Shown: one piece after another, positions 20,719 through 32,222 of the stretch | How positions within the stretch are numbered: the first letter of the stretch is position 1 | Layout: every line of letters starts with the position of its first letter | Assembly (NCBI RefSeq): GCF_003386205.1 | Contig: NZ_QRDY01000002.1 | Coordinates: 558,001 to 622,000 of the forward strand | Source of the DNA: Cohnella lupini | GTDB taxonomy: Bacteria; Bacillota; Bacilli; Paenibacillales; Paenibacillaceae | DNA: 64,000 nt | Direction of reading: 5' to 3' | Made by a program: the position numbers and the translations under genes | Notes under the pieces: model-generated | What the model saw: the letters and a program-made list of their open reading frames with translations, nothing else | The model's database searches: none | What the model was told of the DNA's origin: nothing

Positions 20719-20856
20719 ATGGGAACTCATGCAAACAAGCAACCGTTGGAAATTGACATCCGCAGGATTCTGGAACAACTAGGCATTCAGAAGGATAAAT
20801 GGCCGGAAGAATACGGAAATTCGGTACAGAAGTCTTCATCTACCATACATAATTGA
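20719..20856 (+). CDS. Small hypothetical protein (45 aa)
   Basis: MGTHANKQPLEIDIRRILE begins at ATG 20719, eight bases after GGAGAAGG (20703-20710). An in-frame ATG at 20701 overlaps that ribosome-binding site and is less likely. The protein is hydrophilic, with one predicted helix (IDIRRILEQLGI) and a Ser-rich tail, and has no signal peptide or cysteines. It is followed by a good terminator, which supports it being a real transcript end. I do not recognise the family. Confidence 0.5.
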   Translation: MGTHANKQPLEIDIRRILEQLGIQKDKWPEEYGNSVQKSSSTIHN

Positions 20857-20867
20857 GCGAACATACC

Positions 20868-20920
20868 AAAAACCTCCGAAGGAACGGGATGCAGGCATCC
20901 TATTCTTTCGGAGGTTTTAT
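20868..20920. terminator. Bidirectional terminator between small gene and XRE regulator
   Basis: AAAACCTCCGAA (about 20869-20880) pairs with TTCGGAGGTTTT (20907-20918), with an inner GGATGC/GCATCC stem; A- and T-runs flank it. Confidence 0.85.
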
Positions 20921-20932
20921 TTTAATTTTTAC

Positions 20933-21304
20933 TTAATTGCTCATATTCCGCTCGGCTCGAACGAATGCGATAAAGCGGCGGGCTTCGTCTGCCGTCAGCT
21001 TGCGCCCGTCGATCGTCAGCGCGAAGTGCTCCAGCAATTGATCGTCCGCCAACTCCAATTCGTCCGCGAATTGCCGTACGTCAGCATCTAACGTAGCGGT
21101 TGATTGATGCGTCCTTCCGACTAGATAGTCGATTGACACTTGGAATAAATCGGCGACTTTACCCAATGTTTCGGTATCGGGTTCTCTCCGATTTTTCTCA
21201 TAGTGTGACAATGCCGCACGCGAGATGCCGAGGGAAGATGCTAATTCTTCTTGAGTTAAACCGCGCTGGTCTCTTAGAAATGCGAGACGACTGCCGATAT
21301 TCAT
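20933..21304 (-). CDS. XRE-family transcriptional regulator
   Basis: The protein has 123 residues from [20 protein letters not shown] sits eight bases before this ATG, while a longer frame upstream lacks a site. Residues about 6-60 form the lambda-repressor-like helix-turn-helix ([27 protein letters not shown]). The remainder (about 68-123) is a helical tail ending [17 protein letters not shown], likely for oligomerisation. Size and layout recall SinR, the B. subtilis matrix repressor, but that is only an analogy. It stands divergent from the PilZ-LCP unit, at the very start of the EPS locus. A perfect 11-bp inverted repeat at 21363-21389 lies upstream of it and is a likely autoregulatory site. 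Confidence 0.85.
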   Translation of the reverse strand: MNIGSRLAFLRDQRGLTQEELASSLGISRAALSHYEKNRREPDTETLGKVADLFQVSIDYLVGRTHQSTATLDADVRQFADELELADDQLLEHFALTIDGRKLTADEARRFIAFVRAERNMSN

Positions 21305-21362
21305 CAGATCCCTCCCAGGATGGTCTATGATTTCATCATAATATGGAAAGCAAACAAATGCA

Positions 21363-21389
21363 TTATTTGCGACGAAATGTCGCAAATAA
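21363..21389. promoter_or_regulatory. Perfect 11-bp inverted repeat upstream of the XRE gene (putative operator)
   Basis: TTATTTGCGAC (21363-21373), spacer GAAAT, GTCGCAAATAA (21379-21389). The arms are exact complements. It lies 59-85 bp before the XRE start codon, near where its -35 region should be. A related imperfect copy is at 25181-25201. Confidence 0.7.
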
Positions 21390-21471
21390 ATATTCAAATT
21401 TAGTATTGTCATAGTATTGCCTTGCTAGAAGATCCATAAACATGGGGTGTTAAAGGGAGGCAAGTTGCCTA

Positions 21472-21530
21472 TTGACATGTTACAAAATGTATCGTACATT
21501 AAATTCAAATATGACGATACATAACGTATC
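21472..21530 (+). promoter_or_regulatory. Promoter with two GATACA-type palindromes, PilZ-LCP unit
   Basis: -35 TTGACA (21472-21477), 17-bp spacer, -10 TACATT (21495-21500). The palindrome GTTACAAAATGTATC (21479-21493) fills the spacer. A second, GATACATAACGTATC (21516-21530), lies 37 bp downstream (centre to centre). A bound protein would block RNA polymerase, so repression is the simplest reading. Confidence 0.75.
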
Positions 21531-21551
21531 TTAAAGAGGTTTAGTAAAAAT

Positions 21552-22010
21552 ATGGACGAGGAAATGATAGAGAACCGCCGCGAATATGTTCGCTTCTCCT
21601 TGAACGTACCTTTATTCGGAGAACTGTCTCTTCTTCGCGTTGGCGAAAGGGAAATAAGAAGCCGGAATCAGCGGGTGCTCCTCGGGAATATCAGCTTGGG
21701 AGGTTGCCGATTCACGACGAGTCTGCAAATTCCGATCCGGGATGACGTGGAGTGGCAGATCAAGCTGCAGATGGGGCATTATTTCGTGAAGCAACGGGCG
21801 GTCGTCCTTCATGAAAGCGAAGAAGAAGGCCTCAATGCGTACGGAGTGAAATGGCTCATGACCGGCATCGAAAAGCAAGCCTTTCAGTACCGATTGAGCG
21901 AGTACTTGAGATTGGTGCTAGTATCGAGTCCTCATATTGTAACCTTATACAAGAAGATCGCGGATCGTCATAACGATGATTTCTTCAAGAAGCTGGACGT
22001 TACTTCATAA
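21552..22010 (+). CDS. PilZ-domain protein (probable c-di-GMP receptor)
   Basis: The protein has 152 residues. It carries both PilZ signatures: an RxxxR motif in RREYVRF (residues 9-15) and NISLGG (N/D-x-S-x-x-G, near residue 47), which together wrap the c-di-GMP dimer. No additional catalytic or membrane domain is visible, so it is a single-domain adaptor. AAAGAGG upstream of ATG 21552 is spaced rather far (12 bases). It is the first gene of the unit controlled by the double palindrome at 21472-21530 and is followed 18 bp later by the LCP gene. Placement at the head of the EPS locus suggests that c-di-GMP controls polymer export or attachment. Confidence 0.85.
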   Translation: MDEEMIENRREYVRFSLNVPLFGELSLLRVGEREIRSRNQRVLLGNISLGGCRFTTSLQIPIRDDVEWQIKLQMGHYFVKQRAVVLHESEEEGLNAYGVKWLMTGIEKQAFQYRLSEYLRLVLVSSPHIVTLYKKIADRHNDDFFKKLDVTS

Positions 22011-22027
22011 ACGGGAGGCTACTAGAG

Positions 22028-23122
22028 ATGAAACGGGCACTTGTAATCAAAATAGCTGTCTTTTCTCTTTTATCTCTCCTGGTTATTGCTTTGCTTAGCG
22101 GAGGGTATGTGTGGTATACGATGGACAAAACGATGGATGCGATGTACGAGCCTCTTCCATCTAAAGCATGGGTTGCGCCGCTGTTCGAGAATGAACCGGC
22201 CTCGCAAATGCAGAGCACGCCTCCGCAAACGGAAAGTACGCCAAACTCCGCGCCTGTCCAAATCACTCATGACGCCGAACCGTCGCCTAGTCGACTAACG
22301 AATGCTTCTATAGAAGAGCAACCTAAAAGGGAGCTAGCGATCGATAATAAAACGGCGGAGCGGTTAAGGCATCCGAGCCTGAAGAAAAAAGAACCTTTCA
22401 GCCTGCTATTGCTGGGAGTGGATGAACGCGCAGGCGACAGGGGAAGAAGCGATACGATGATTCTACTGACGATCAATCCCAAGAAAAATTCCGCAATCGC
22501 CATATCCATCCCCCGGGACACGAAAACTCTTATGCCGAATACGGGTAAATACGACAAAATCAATCATGCATACGCTTTCGGCGGAACCTCATTGTCGGTG
22601 GATTCCGTTGAGCAATTATTCGGAGTGCCTATCGCTTTCTACATGAAAACGAACATGGAGGGCTATGTGAAGATCGTAGATTTGTTAGGAGGAGTAGACG
22701 TGACGAATAATCGCGATTTTACGTCGGTGTATCATTTCCCGAAAGGGGCTCAACATCTTGACGGCGATCAAGCTCTGGCCTACATTCGCATGCGGAAGGA
22801 AGATCCGCAGGGAGATTTCGGAAGAACGGAAAGGCAACGTGCCGTATTGTCCAATGCCGTGGATCGGGTTACCGAATTAAACTCGATTGCGAAGCTTCCC
22901 AAGTTGATGTCGCATCTGGCGACGAACATAAGAACGAATCTGACTATGCAGAACATGCTTGACTTGGCATTGGAATACCGTCCGCTGATTCAAAACGTCG
23001 AAACTTTGTCCTTGAAGGGCATCGGGGAAACGACGAACGGCATTTATTATTACTCGGTCTCAACCAAGGAACGTCAACGAATTCAAACGGAGCTGCTGAG
23101 TCGACTCGGCGCGACTTCATAA
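22028..23122 (+). CDS. LytR-CpsA-Psr (LCP) family polymer-attachment protein
   Basis: The protein has 364 residues, with GGGAGG before the ATG. One N-terminal transmembrane helix (about 7-30) is followed by a low-complexity Pro/Ser/Thr-rich extracytoplasmic stem and the LCP catalytic domain (about 118-270). Typical elements are LLLLGVDER, RSDTMILLT, SIPRDT and INHAYAFGG. The conserved Asp and Arg residues that hold the polyprenyl-pyrophosphate head are present (RMRKEDPQGDFGRTERQR). LCP enzymes transfer lipid-linked teichoic acid or capsule polymers to peptidoglycan outside the membrane, which fits attachment of the EPS made downstream. Confidence 0.9.
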   Translation: MKRALVIKIAVFSLLSLLVIALLSGGYVWYTMDKTMDAMYEPLPSKAWVAPLFENEPASQMQSTPPQTESTPNSAPVQITHDAEPSPSRLTNASIEEQPKRELAIDNKTAERLRHPSLKKKEPFSLLLLGVDERAGDRGRSDTMILLTINPKKNSAIAISIPRDTKTLMPNTGKYDKINHAYAFGGTSLSVDSVEQLFGVPIAFYMKTNMEGYVKIVDLLGGVDVTNNRDFTSVYHFPKGAQHLDGDQALAYIRMRKEDPQGDFGRTERQRAVLSNAVDRVTELNSIAKLPKLMSHLATNIRTNLTMQNMLDLALEYRPLIQNVETLSLKGIGETTNGIYYYSVSTKERQRIQTELLSRLGATS

Positions 23123-23132
23123 GGAGGTAACC

Positions 23133-23282
23133 ATGGAACAATCCGTGCTATTCTTCTGCGTAAAATGCAGCCAATTGAAAACAATGGAGCAAGCTGGTGT
23201 TTTATTCCGCACAGGTTATTATCGCGTTACGTATCCGTTAGGTTGTTGCGTTCAATGCGAGCATCATAGCAAGCCTCAATAG
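23133..23282 (+). CDS. Small protein with two CxxC pairs (49 aa)
   Basis: The frame MEQSVLFFCVKC to HHSKPQ starts four bases after a near-perfect Shine-Dalgarno (AAGGAGGT, 23121-23128) and 10 bp behind the LCP gene, so it is very likely translated as third gene of that unit. CVKC (residues 9-12) and CVQC (41-44), with HH next to the second, suggest a zinc ribbon. There is no signal peptide or helix-turn-helix. Family and function are unknown. Confidence 0.7.
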   Translation: MEQSVLFFCVKCSQLKTMEQAGVLFRTGYYRVTYPLGCCVQCEHHSKPQ

Positions 23283-23336
23283 GCGGATGCCTATTCATTA
23301 ATTTTACATAAATATCCGGTTTTTCTTATCTATGAT

Positions 23337-23345
23337 TGGTATAAT
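23337..23345 (+). promoter_or_regulatory. Extended -10 promoter of the ABC transporter operon
   Basis: TGGTATAAT (TGn followed by TATAAT, 23337-23345), with no good -35, lies 36 bp before ATG 23381. Confidence 0.5.
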
Positions 23346-23380
23346 GAAGCCGTATGCATCCTAATGTCGGAGGTTAGCTC

Positions 23381-24301
23381 ATGTCACAGGCACCCGTCGT
23401 TCGCTTGCAGAACGTGACCAAGGTCATCGGCAAACGAACGATTATCGACGGCGTATCTTTCGAAGTGCGCCCGGGCGAAGTATTCGGTTTCCTAGGTCCG
23501 AACGGATCGGGAAAAACAACAACGATTAGAATGATAGTCGGATTGATGGGAATGACGGCAGGGGATATACATATCGGTGAACACAGCGTACGCTCGGACT
23601 TCCCGAAAGCGATCGTCCAGGTTGGAGCGATCGTAGAGAATCCGGAGATGTACAAGTTTCTGACCGGTTACCAGAATCTGATGCATTATGCCAGAATGAA
23701 CCCTTCGATCACCAAGGAGCGCATTCAGGAGGTAGTCGAGTTAGTAGGCCTTCAAGGACGCATCCACGACAAGGTCAAGAAGTATTCTCTTGGCATGCGC
23801 CAGCGTCTTGGGGTAGCCCAAGCGGTCATGCATAAGCCGAAGCTGCTTGTGTTGGACGAGCCGACCAATGGACTTGATCCCGCGGGCATACGCGAGCTCA
23901 GGGATTATTTGCGCAGGCTGGCACAGGATGAAGGAACGGCTGTGGTCGTATCCTCGCATTTACTGTCCGAGATGGAATTAATGTGCGACAGGGTCGCGAT
24001 TCTGCAGAACGGCAAGATTATCGATGTTCGCTCCATCAGAGGCCAGGATAATGATGTCAAGACGTTGGAAGAGGTTTCATTCGACGTCGATCATCCGGAT
24101 GCCGCGCTTGGAATATTGGAAGGGCTAGGAAACGGGAAGATCGTGGATGGCTTGTTGAATCTATCTTCCGACCGTGCAGGAGTGGCCGCGTTAAACCGCA
24201 GGTTAGTAGAAGCAGGAATTAACGTCTACGGAATTCGTGTGAAAACGAAGTCGTTGGAAGACCAATTCCTCGAGATGACGGGGAGTGAGACGATTGGCTA
24301 A
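23381..24301 (+). CDS. ABC transporter ATP-binding protein (BcrA/NatA type)
   Basis: The protein has 306 residues with one ATPase domain: Walker A FLGPNGSGKTT (near residue 40), signature YSLGMRQRLG, Walker B LLVLDEPTNGLDP and the switch SSHLLSEME. A C-terminal extension (about 215-306) is typical of the BcrA/CcmA group. The partner permease is the next gene, overlapping the end. Such pairs export peptides, lipids or bacitracin-like compounds. They are usually called resistance-type, but the substrate here is unknown. Its promoter lacks the EPS palindrome, so it may be an unrelated insertion within the locus. Confidence 0.9.
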   Translation: MSQAPVVRLQNVTKVIGKRTIIDGVSFEVRPGEVFGFLGPNGSGKTTTIRMIVGLMGMTAGDIHIGEHSVRSDFPKAIVQVGAIVENPEMYKFLTGYQNLMHYARMNPSITKERIQEVVELVGLQGRIHDKVKKYSLGMRQRLGVAQAVMHKPKLLVLDEPTNGLDPAGIRELRDYLRRLAQDEGTAVVVSSHLLSEMELMCDRVAILQNGKIIDVRSIRGQDNDVKTLEEVSFDVDHPDAALGILEGLGNGKIVDGLLNLSSDRAGVAALNRRLVEAGINVYGIRVKTKSLEDQFLEMTGSETIG

Positions 24302-25091
24302 CTTCTGGAAGCTCGTCCAGAACGAAAACATGAAGATTTATCGCAGGGTTCGGACGTGGATCATGCTCGGTATTATCGTTGGCCTGCCGATCTTGATTTC
24401 GTTGGGCGTCGTGGCCGCGTCAGGGTCGGATTCGGTTTCGAGCTGGGAGATGATGCTTAATGAGTCCATGATCTCCTTCATTCTTATCACGATATTTACG
24501 GTCGTGGTCGCTTCGGAAACCGTGGCTGGAGAATTTACGTGGGGGACGATCAAGCTATTGCTGATCAGGCCATGGAGCCGCTCGGCAATCCTGTTGTCGA
24601 AGTACTTGTCTACTTTGTTGTTCGCCTTGTTATTTGCGGTGGTAACGTTCATCGTTACGATGCTCATTAATATGGCGGTATTCGGTTCCATGGATCAATC
24701 GGAAATACTATCAAGGTTCTTCGGTTTGTCCGCGATTGAATATATGCTGCAATATTATCTGCTTCAATTTCTTGGCCTCGTGATTATCGTTACTTTCGGA
24801 TTCATGATGTCTTCGGCATTCCGCAGCAGCGGTTTGGCGATCGGAATATCCATATCGTTGCTTTTCATGGGATCGATCATCACGGGATTGTTCTCGATGA
24901 CGGACAAGGCGTGGGTCGAGTATATCCTATTCATGCATCTGGATCTTACGACTTACATCGGTAACAAGGAAGGACCGTTTATCAACCACCCGATGTCACT
25001 TGGCTTCTCTTTGGCCGTGCTGGCGGGGTACTTTATTCTATTTAACTTGATTTCCTGGACCGTATTCCGGAAAAGGGATATCGCGGCTTAA
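24294..25091 (+). CDS. ABC-2 type transporter permease
   Basis: The protein has 265 residues from TTG 24294 (MANFWKLVQNENMKI), supported by GGGGAG eight bases upstream inside the end of the ATPase gene; GTG 24285 is an alternative that adds three residues. There are about six hydrophobic segments (around 24-42, 59-78, 101-124, 147-172, 179-202 and 236-256). A long extracytoplasmic part, as in antibiotic-specific exporters with big loops, is absent. It forms the membrane half of the transporter with the preceding ATPase. A terminator follows at 25148-25180. Confidence 0.88.
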   Translation: MANFWKLVQNENMKIYRRVRTWIMLGIIVGLPILISLGVVAASGSDSVSSWEMMLNESMISFILITIFTVVVASETVAGEFTWGTIKLLLIRPWSRSAILLSKYLSTLLFALLFAVVTFIVTMLINMAVFGSMDQSEILSRFFGLSAIEYMLQYYLLQFLGLVIIVTFGFMMSSAFRSSGLAIGISISLLFMGSIITGLFSMTDKAWVEYILFMHLDLTTYIGNKEGPFINHPMSLGFSLAVLAGYFILFNLISWTVFRKRDIAA

Positions 25092-25147
25092 ACGGGGTTT
25101 GTAAAGAAATGATATAAAGTCGGAAAAAGAAAACGGTAACAAATGGG

Positions 25148-25180
25148 AACCTTGCAGCATTAGCTGTAAGGTTCTTTGTT
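25148..25180 (+). terminator. Terminator after the ABC permease
   Basis: AACCTTGCAGC (25148-25158) pairs with GCTGTAAGGTT (25163-25173), loop ATTA, followed by a T-rich tract. Confidence 0.8.
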
Positions 25181-25201
25181 CTTGAAACAAAATGTCGCAA
25201 A
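25181..25201. promoter_or_regulatory. Imperfect copy of the XRE-gene palindrome upstream of the BY-kinase
   Basis: CTTGAAAC, spacer AAAAT, GTCGCAAA. Its right arm is identical to the site at 21363-21389, the spacer has the same length, and five of eight left-arm bases match. It lies 27 bp before the -35 of the BY-kinase promoter. Confidence 0.45.
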
Positions 25202-25227
25202 AAGATCTTTTTTTATACTAAAACGTA

Positions 25228-25256
25228 TTGACATGCTACAGTTTGTATCTTAAAGT
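25228..25256 (+). promoter_or_regulatory. Promoter with GATACA-type palindrome, BY-kinase gene
   Basis: -35 TTGACA (25228-25233), 17-bp spacer, -10 TAAAGT (25251-25256). GCTACAGTTTGTATC (25235-25249) fills the spacer. No second copy is visible downstream. Confidence 0.7.
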
Positions 25257-25290
25257 TAGAATTAATTCCGCTACTCCAGGAGGAGAGAAT

Positions 25291-25962
25291 ATGCCGCCCA
25301 ATAATAAAAAAATCATCACTTTCGAAAACCCGAGCTCGCCCATTTCCGAAGCGTTCAAAACTCTGCGGACGAATATTCATTGGTCCTCGATGAATCGCGA
25401 GGTAAAAACCATTCTCGTAACTTCCACCGAGAAGAATACCGGTAAATCCCTCACCGCCGTTAACATGGCCGTTTCATTCGCACAGCTGGGAAAGAAAGTC
25501 GTTCTCCTCGATTGCGATCTGAGGAAGCCGACGCAGCACGAGTATTTTATGAAATCGAACCGTAACGGAATATCGCATCTTCTCGCCGGTCATTATCAGC
25601 TTGAGCAATGTTTGGTGGATACGCATATCGAGAATCTTACTTTGCTTCCTTCCGGGACGATTCCCCCCAACCCGTCGGAGCTATTGGAATCCTATCGAAT
25701 GGTCGAGTTGCTCGAGGAGCTTAAAACGGCCTTCGATGTCGTGATCATCGATTCTCCGCCAGCCTTGGTCGTTACGGATGCTCACATTCTCGCTCCTAAA
25801 TGCGATGGAGTCATATTCGTTATCCGTTCGGGAAAGACCAAGACGGAAATGGCCAAGAAAGCATTATCTTATCTGAAATATGCCAATGCCCATATTCTTG
25901 GAATCGTTCTTAACGATCAGAAAAACATGAAACGAGAAATTCAATATGGTTATGGGGGGTAA
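25291..25962 (+). CDS. CpsD/CapB-family tyrosine kinase for EPS control
   Basis: The protein has 223 residues from MPPNNKK, with AGGAGGAGAG before the ATG. The N-terminal EAFKTLRTNI is a BY-kinase hallmark. Walker A reads TSTEKNTGKS (usually with a Gly-rich P-E-G-K core, so it is slightly divergent), Walker A' is VVLLDCDLRKP and Walker B is VVIIDSPPA. The C-terminus ends YGYGG, a reduced Tyr cluster for autophosphorylation. BY-kinases form rings that control polymer length and export, and need a Wzz-like membrane activator. That activator is encoded about 26 kb away at 51612. No matching PHP-type phosphatase is in the window. Confidence 0.9.
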   Translation: MPPNNKKIITFENPSSPISEAFKTLRTNIHWSSMNREVKTILVTSTEKNTGKSLTAVNMAVSFAQLGKKVVLLDCDLRKPTQHEYFMKSNRNGISHLLAGHYQLEQCLVDTHIENLTLLPSGTIPPNPSELLESYRMVELLEELKTAFDVVIIDSPPALVVTDAHILAPKCDGVIFVIRSGKTKTEMAKKALSYLKYANAHILGIVLNDQKNMKREIQYGYGG

Positions 25963-25977
25963 GCGGTAAAGTTATGC

Positions 25978-26031
25978 TTGACATGATACAATTTGTATCA
26001 TAAATTGAATTGGTGCGATACATAACGTGTC
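25978..26031 (+). promoter_or_regulatory. Promoter with two GATACA-type palindromes, galU operon
   Basis: -35 TTGACA (25978-25983), 17-bp spacer, -10 TAAATT (26001-26006). The perfect palindrome GATACAATTTGTATC (25985-25999) fills the spacer. GATACATAACGTGTC (26017-26031) lies 32 bp downstream. It drives the run of plus-strand genes to 34099. Confidence 0.78.
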
Positions 26032-26060
26032 TAACGTCGAAAGCGAGGAGGGGATTGCGC

Positions 26061-26957
26061 ATGAATCAAATGAAAAGAGTCAAGAAAGCGATTATTCCAG
26101 CAGCCGGATTAGGGACTCGATTTCTGCCGGCGACGAAGGCGATGCCTAAAGAGATGCTTCCTATTATAGACAAGCCTACCATCCAATATATCGTGGAAGA
26201 GGCCGTTCAATCGGGAATCGAAGAAATCATCATCGTCACGGGAAAAGGAAAAAGGGCGATCGAGGATCATTTCGACAGCCACTTCGAATTGGAGTACACA
26301 TTGTTCGAGAAAAACAAGCTGAAATTGCTTGAGGAAGTAAAGCGATCTTCGAATCTAGTGGACATTCACTACATACGGCAGCGCGAGCCTCTCGGTCTTG
26401 GTCATGCCATATGGTGCGCTCGCAAGTTTATCGGAAACGAGCCGTTTGCGGTATTGCTCGGAGACGATATCGTGGAGGCCGAAGTACCTTGCCTCAAACA
26501 GTTGATCATGCAATACGATTTTACGCGTAAATCAGTGATCGGGGTACAACCGGTTCCCATGGTCGAAACGCATCGATACGGAATCGTAGTTCCCGAAGAC
26601 AGCCAAGGCAGATTATCCTCCATCTCCCAGATCGTAGAAAAGCCTCCATGGGGAACGATCTCATCGAATCTCGCCGTTATGGGAAGGTATATCTTAACGC
26701 CCGATATTTTTCAATTGCTAGAGAATCAATCGCCCGGCGCAGGCGGAGAAATTCAGTTAACCGATGCGATCCAGGAATTGAACGTGCTCGATCAAGTATT
26801 CGCGTACCAGTTCGAAGGGAAGAGATTCGACGTCGGAGATAAGCTTGGATTCATCCTTACGACGATAGATTTCGCGCTTCGCAACGAAGAGTTGAAGTAT
26901 CCGTTGATCAACGTTCTGGAAGAAATCGTGAACGGATTGAAAACGCAAAAAATATAA
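26061..26957 (+). CDS. galU: UTP-glucose-1-phosphate uridylyltransferase
   Basis: The protein has 298 residues from MNQMKRVKK, with GAGGAGGGG before the ATG. It has the nucleotidyltransferase signature [17 protein letters not shown], the uracil and sugar site LGDDI, and VEKPPWG. The length is typical. It makes UDP-glucose from UTP and glucose-1-phosphate in the cytoplasm, supplying a precursor for the initiating transferase and other sugars. It may duplicate a housekeeping galU elsewhere, since it stands under the EPS-locus operator. It is the first gene of the operon running to the WcaF-like acetyltransferase. Confidence 0.93.
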   Translation: MNQMKRVKKAIIPAAGLGTRFLPATKAMPKEMLPIIDKPTIQYIVEEAVQSGIEEIIIVTGKGKRAIEDHFDSHFELEYTLFEKNKLKLLEEVKRSSNLVDIHYIRQREPLGLGHAIWCARKFIGNEPFAVLLGDDIVEAEVPCLKQLIMQYDFTRKSVIGVQPVPMVETHRYGIVVPEDSQGRLSSISQIVEKPPWGTISSNLAVMGRYILTPDIFQLLENQSPGAGGEIQLTDAIQELNVLDQVFAYQFEGKRFDVGDKLGFILTTIDFALRNEELKYPLINVLEEIVNGLKTQKI

Positions 26958-26981
26958 AGAGATTCATAGGAGTGGTGGTTG

Positions 26982-27635
26982 ATGATTTCAAGAGAAGCCG
27001 AATTGGAAATAAGCGCGCCTCGAATTGGATTACATCACGAGCTAGCCAAACGAGCATTGGACGTAACGATGGCCTTATTCGGAATGATTGTTTTATTGCC
27101 GGTTTTTATCGTCGTTGGGATCGCCATCAAGCTGGATGATCCTAGAGGCAGAATCTTTTTTCACCAAATACGTGTGGGGAAGAACGGAAAAACGTTCAAA
27201 ATGTATAAATTTCGATCGATGGTTAGCAACGCGGACGAAAAGCTGAAAGATATTTTACATCTGAACGAAATCGACGGTGCCATGTTCAAAATGAAAGAGG
27301 ATCCCCGTATCACGAGAATCGGCAAATTCATTCGAAAGACGAGTATGGATGAGCTTCCCCAATTCATTAACGTTCTGAAGGGCGAGATGAGCATGGTCGG
27401 TCCCCGGCCGCCCCTGCCGCGCGAAGTCGAATCTTACTCTACCTACGATAGGCAGAGACTTCAAGTCGTTCCGGGCTGTACGGGCTTGTGGCAGGTCAGC
27501 GGCAGGAGCTCGATCGACTTCAAAGAGATGGTGGAGCTTGACCTTAAATATATAAAGCAACGTTCCATTTGGTTCGATATTAAATTGATTCTCAGAACGA
27601 TTAGCGTTCTGATCCGAACAAAAGACGCTTATTGA
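26982..27635 (+). CDS. Initiating sugar-phosphate transferase (bacterial sugar transferase family)
   Basis: The protein has 217 residues from [11 protein letters not shown], with TAGGAG upstream. A single membrane-inserting hydrophobic hairpin (about 27-48) precedes the catalytic domain with KFRSMV, the Arg/Lys-rich substrate loop, [12 protein letters not shown] and [14 protein letters not shown]. This short WcaJ/EpsL-type form has no N-terminal multi-helix domain. It moves a sugar-1-phosphate, probably glucose or a derivative, from a UDP-sugar to undecaprenyl phosphate, which starts each EPS repeat unit at the inner membrane face. Confidence 0.92.
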   Translation: MISREAELEISAPRIGLHHELAKRALDVTMALFGMIVLLPVFIVVGIAIKLDDPRGRIFFHQIRVGKNGKTFKMYKFRSMVSNADEKLKDILHLNEIDGAMFKMKEDPRITRIGKFIRKTSMDELPQFINVLKGEMSMVGPRPPLPREVESYSTYDRQRLQVVPGCTGLWQVSGRSSIDFKEMVELDLKYIKQRSIWFDIKLILRTISVLIRTKDAY

Positions 27636-27651
27636 GACGAGGTATCCATTT

Positions 27652-30790
<3,139 letters not shown>

Positions 30791-30842
30791 GTCATTCCTA
30801 TTTAACGGGGAGTGGACGGAATGCGAGGGAGGGGAAGCGGCT

Positions 30843-32198
30843 ATGAAATTGATTTTGCTGTCGGGAGGATCCGGCAAGAGGCTATGGCCTCTATCGAACG
30901 AAGCGCGCTCCAAGCAGTTTTTGAAAATCATGAGAAGCCCGGAAGGGCAGATGGAATCGATGCTGCAGCGAGTGTGGAGGCAATTGAACAACGTGGGATT
31001 AGCGGAGAGCACTCTATTCGCTACCAGCTCGAACCAAGTGGATATGATCAAGCAACAGATCGGGCCGGATGCCTCCATTATCGTGGAACCGGAGCGTAGA
31101 GACACGTTCCCGGCCATCGCGCTGGCTTCATCGTACTTATACTCGGTTCAAGGCGTCAATCTGGACGAGACGATCGTCGTACTGCCGGTAGATCCGTTCG
31201 TGGAGGATAAGTTTTTCGAACAATTAAAACAATTGGACGGATTGATGAATAAGTCGGCCGCTAACCTTGCTCTTATCGGAGTCCAACCGACATATCCTTC
31301 ATCCAAATACGGATATATCGTGCCCGAGAAGGAAGACGGCAACGACGGGTATCTGAAGGTGAAGTGCTTCCGCGAGAAACCGAAGGAAGAAGAAGCAATG
31401 AAGCTTATCGAAAACGAACAGGCGATGTGGAATTGCGGCGTGTTCGCGTTTAAGCTCGATTACTTGGTTACCCAAATGTACGAGCAAGGGATATCGCTGC
31501 AATACGAGCAGCTTTCGAAGCAATATCGCGAGCTGAAGAAGACCAGTTTCGACTACGAGATCGTCGAGAAGGGCGACCGCATAGTTATGCTGCCTTACGA
31601 CGGCTATTGGAAAGATCTTGGGACATGGAATACGTTAACCGAAGAGATGGCCGTTTCCCAAATCGGCAGAAGCGTCATGAGCGAGGATTCGATGAACACG
31701 CACGTGATTAACGAGCTGCACATCCCGATCACTGTGCTCGGCTTATCCAACGTGGTCGTCGCTGCGAGTCCGGACGGCATTCTCGTGTCCGACAAAGCGG
31801 CAAGCACCCGATTGAAGGAATTGATTCTATTCGAACAAAGGCCGATGTACGAGGAACATCAATGGGGTACATCTAAGGTGATCGATCATTACGTCCTCGA
31901 CGAGAATAAGGAAATCCTAACGACCCGAATATCCGTAAACGCAGGCAAGGAGAAGGGAATCGAGGTTCACTTCCAACGGACCGAGGTATGGAACATCCTC
32001 AGCGGAAGCGGTGAAATCTACTTGGACGGAAAGACGATTTCCGTAGAAGCCGGCTCCATCTGCCAGATCCCGCCGCGAGCGAAGCATGGATTAAAGGCAA
32101 TCACGAACCTGGAAATGATCGAAATCCAGACGGGCGGAACTTTGCATCAAGGGGACGTCGTAGAATTTGCCTTCTCATGGGGAGAAGCCGCCGTATAA
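30843..32198 (+). CDS. manC: Mannose-1-phosphate guanylyltransferase with type II PMI-like cupin
   Basis: The protein has 451 residues from ATG 30843 (GGAGGGGAAG upstream; a longer frame runs back into the previous gene). The pyrophosphorylase domain opens with GGSGKRLWPLSN and holds VEPERRDTFPA and FREKPK. The C-terminal cupin (about 330-451) has EVHFQRTEVWNILSGSG and IPPRAKHG, as in bifunctional AlgA/ManC proteins with phosphomannose isomerase activity. It makes GDP-mannose from GTP and mannose-1-phosphate, feeding gmd and fcl. No phosphomannomutase (manB) is in the window. Confidence 0.92.
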   Translation: MKLILLSGGSGKRLWPLSNEARSKQFLKIMRSPEGQMESMLQRVWRQLNNVGLAESTLFATSSNQVDMIKQQIGPDASIIVEPERRDTFPAIALASSYLYSVQGVNLDETIVVLPVDPFVEDKFFEQLKQLDGLMNKSAANLALIGVQPTYPSSKYGYIVPEKEDGNDGYLKVKCFREKPKEEEAMKLIENEQAMWNCGVFAFKLDYLVTQMYEQGISLQYEQLSKQYRELKKTSFDYEIVEKGDRIVMLPYDGYWKDLGTWNTLTEEMAVSQIGRSVMSEDSMNTHVINELHIPITVLGLSNVVVAASPDGILVSDKAASTRLKELILFEQRPMYEEHQWGTSKVIDHYVLDENKEILTTRISVNAGKEKGIEVHFQRTEVWNILSGSGEIYLDGKTISVEAGSICQIPPRAKHGLKAITNLEMIEIQTGGTLHQGDVVEFAFSWGEAAV

Positions 32199-32222
32199 GT
32201 TTAAGGAATATTCGGGAGATGA

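Noticed and set aside
25193..25201. TGTCGCAAA as a Spo0A box
   Set aside because: The 0A box is TGTCGAA; the extra C and the inverted-repeat context argue against it.
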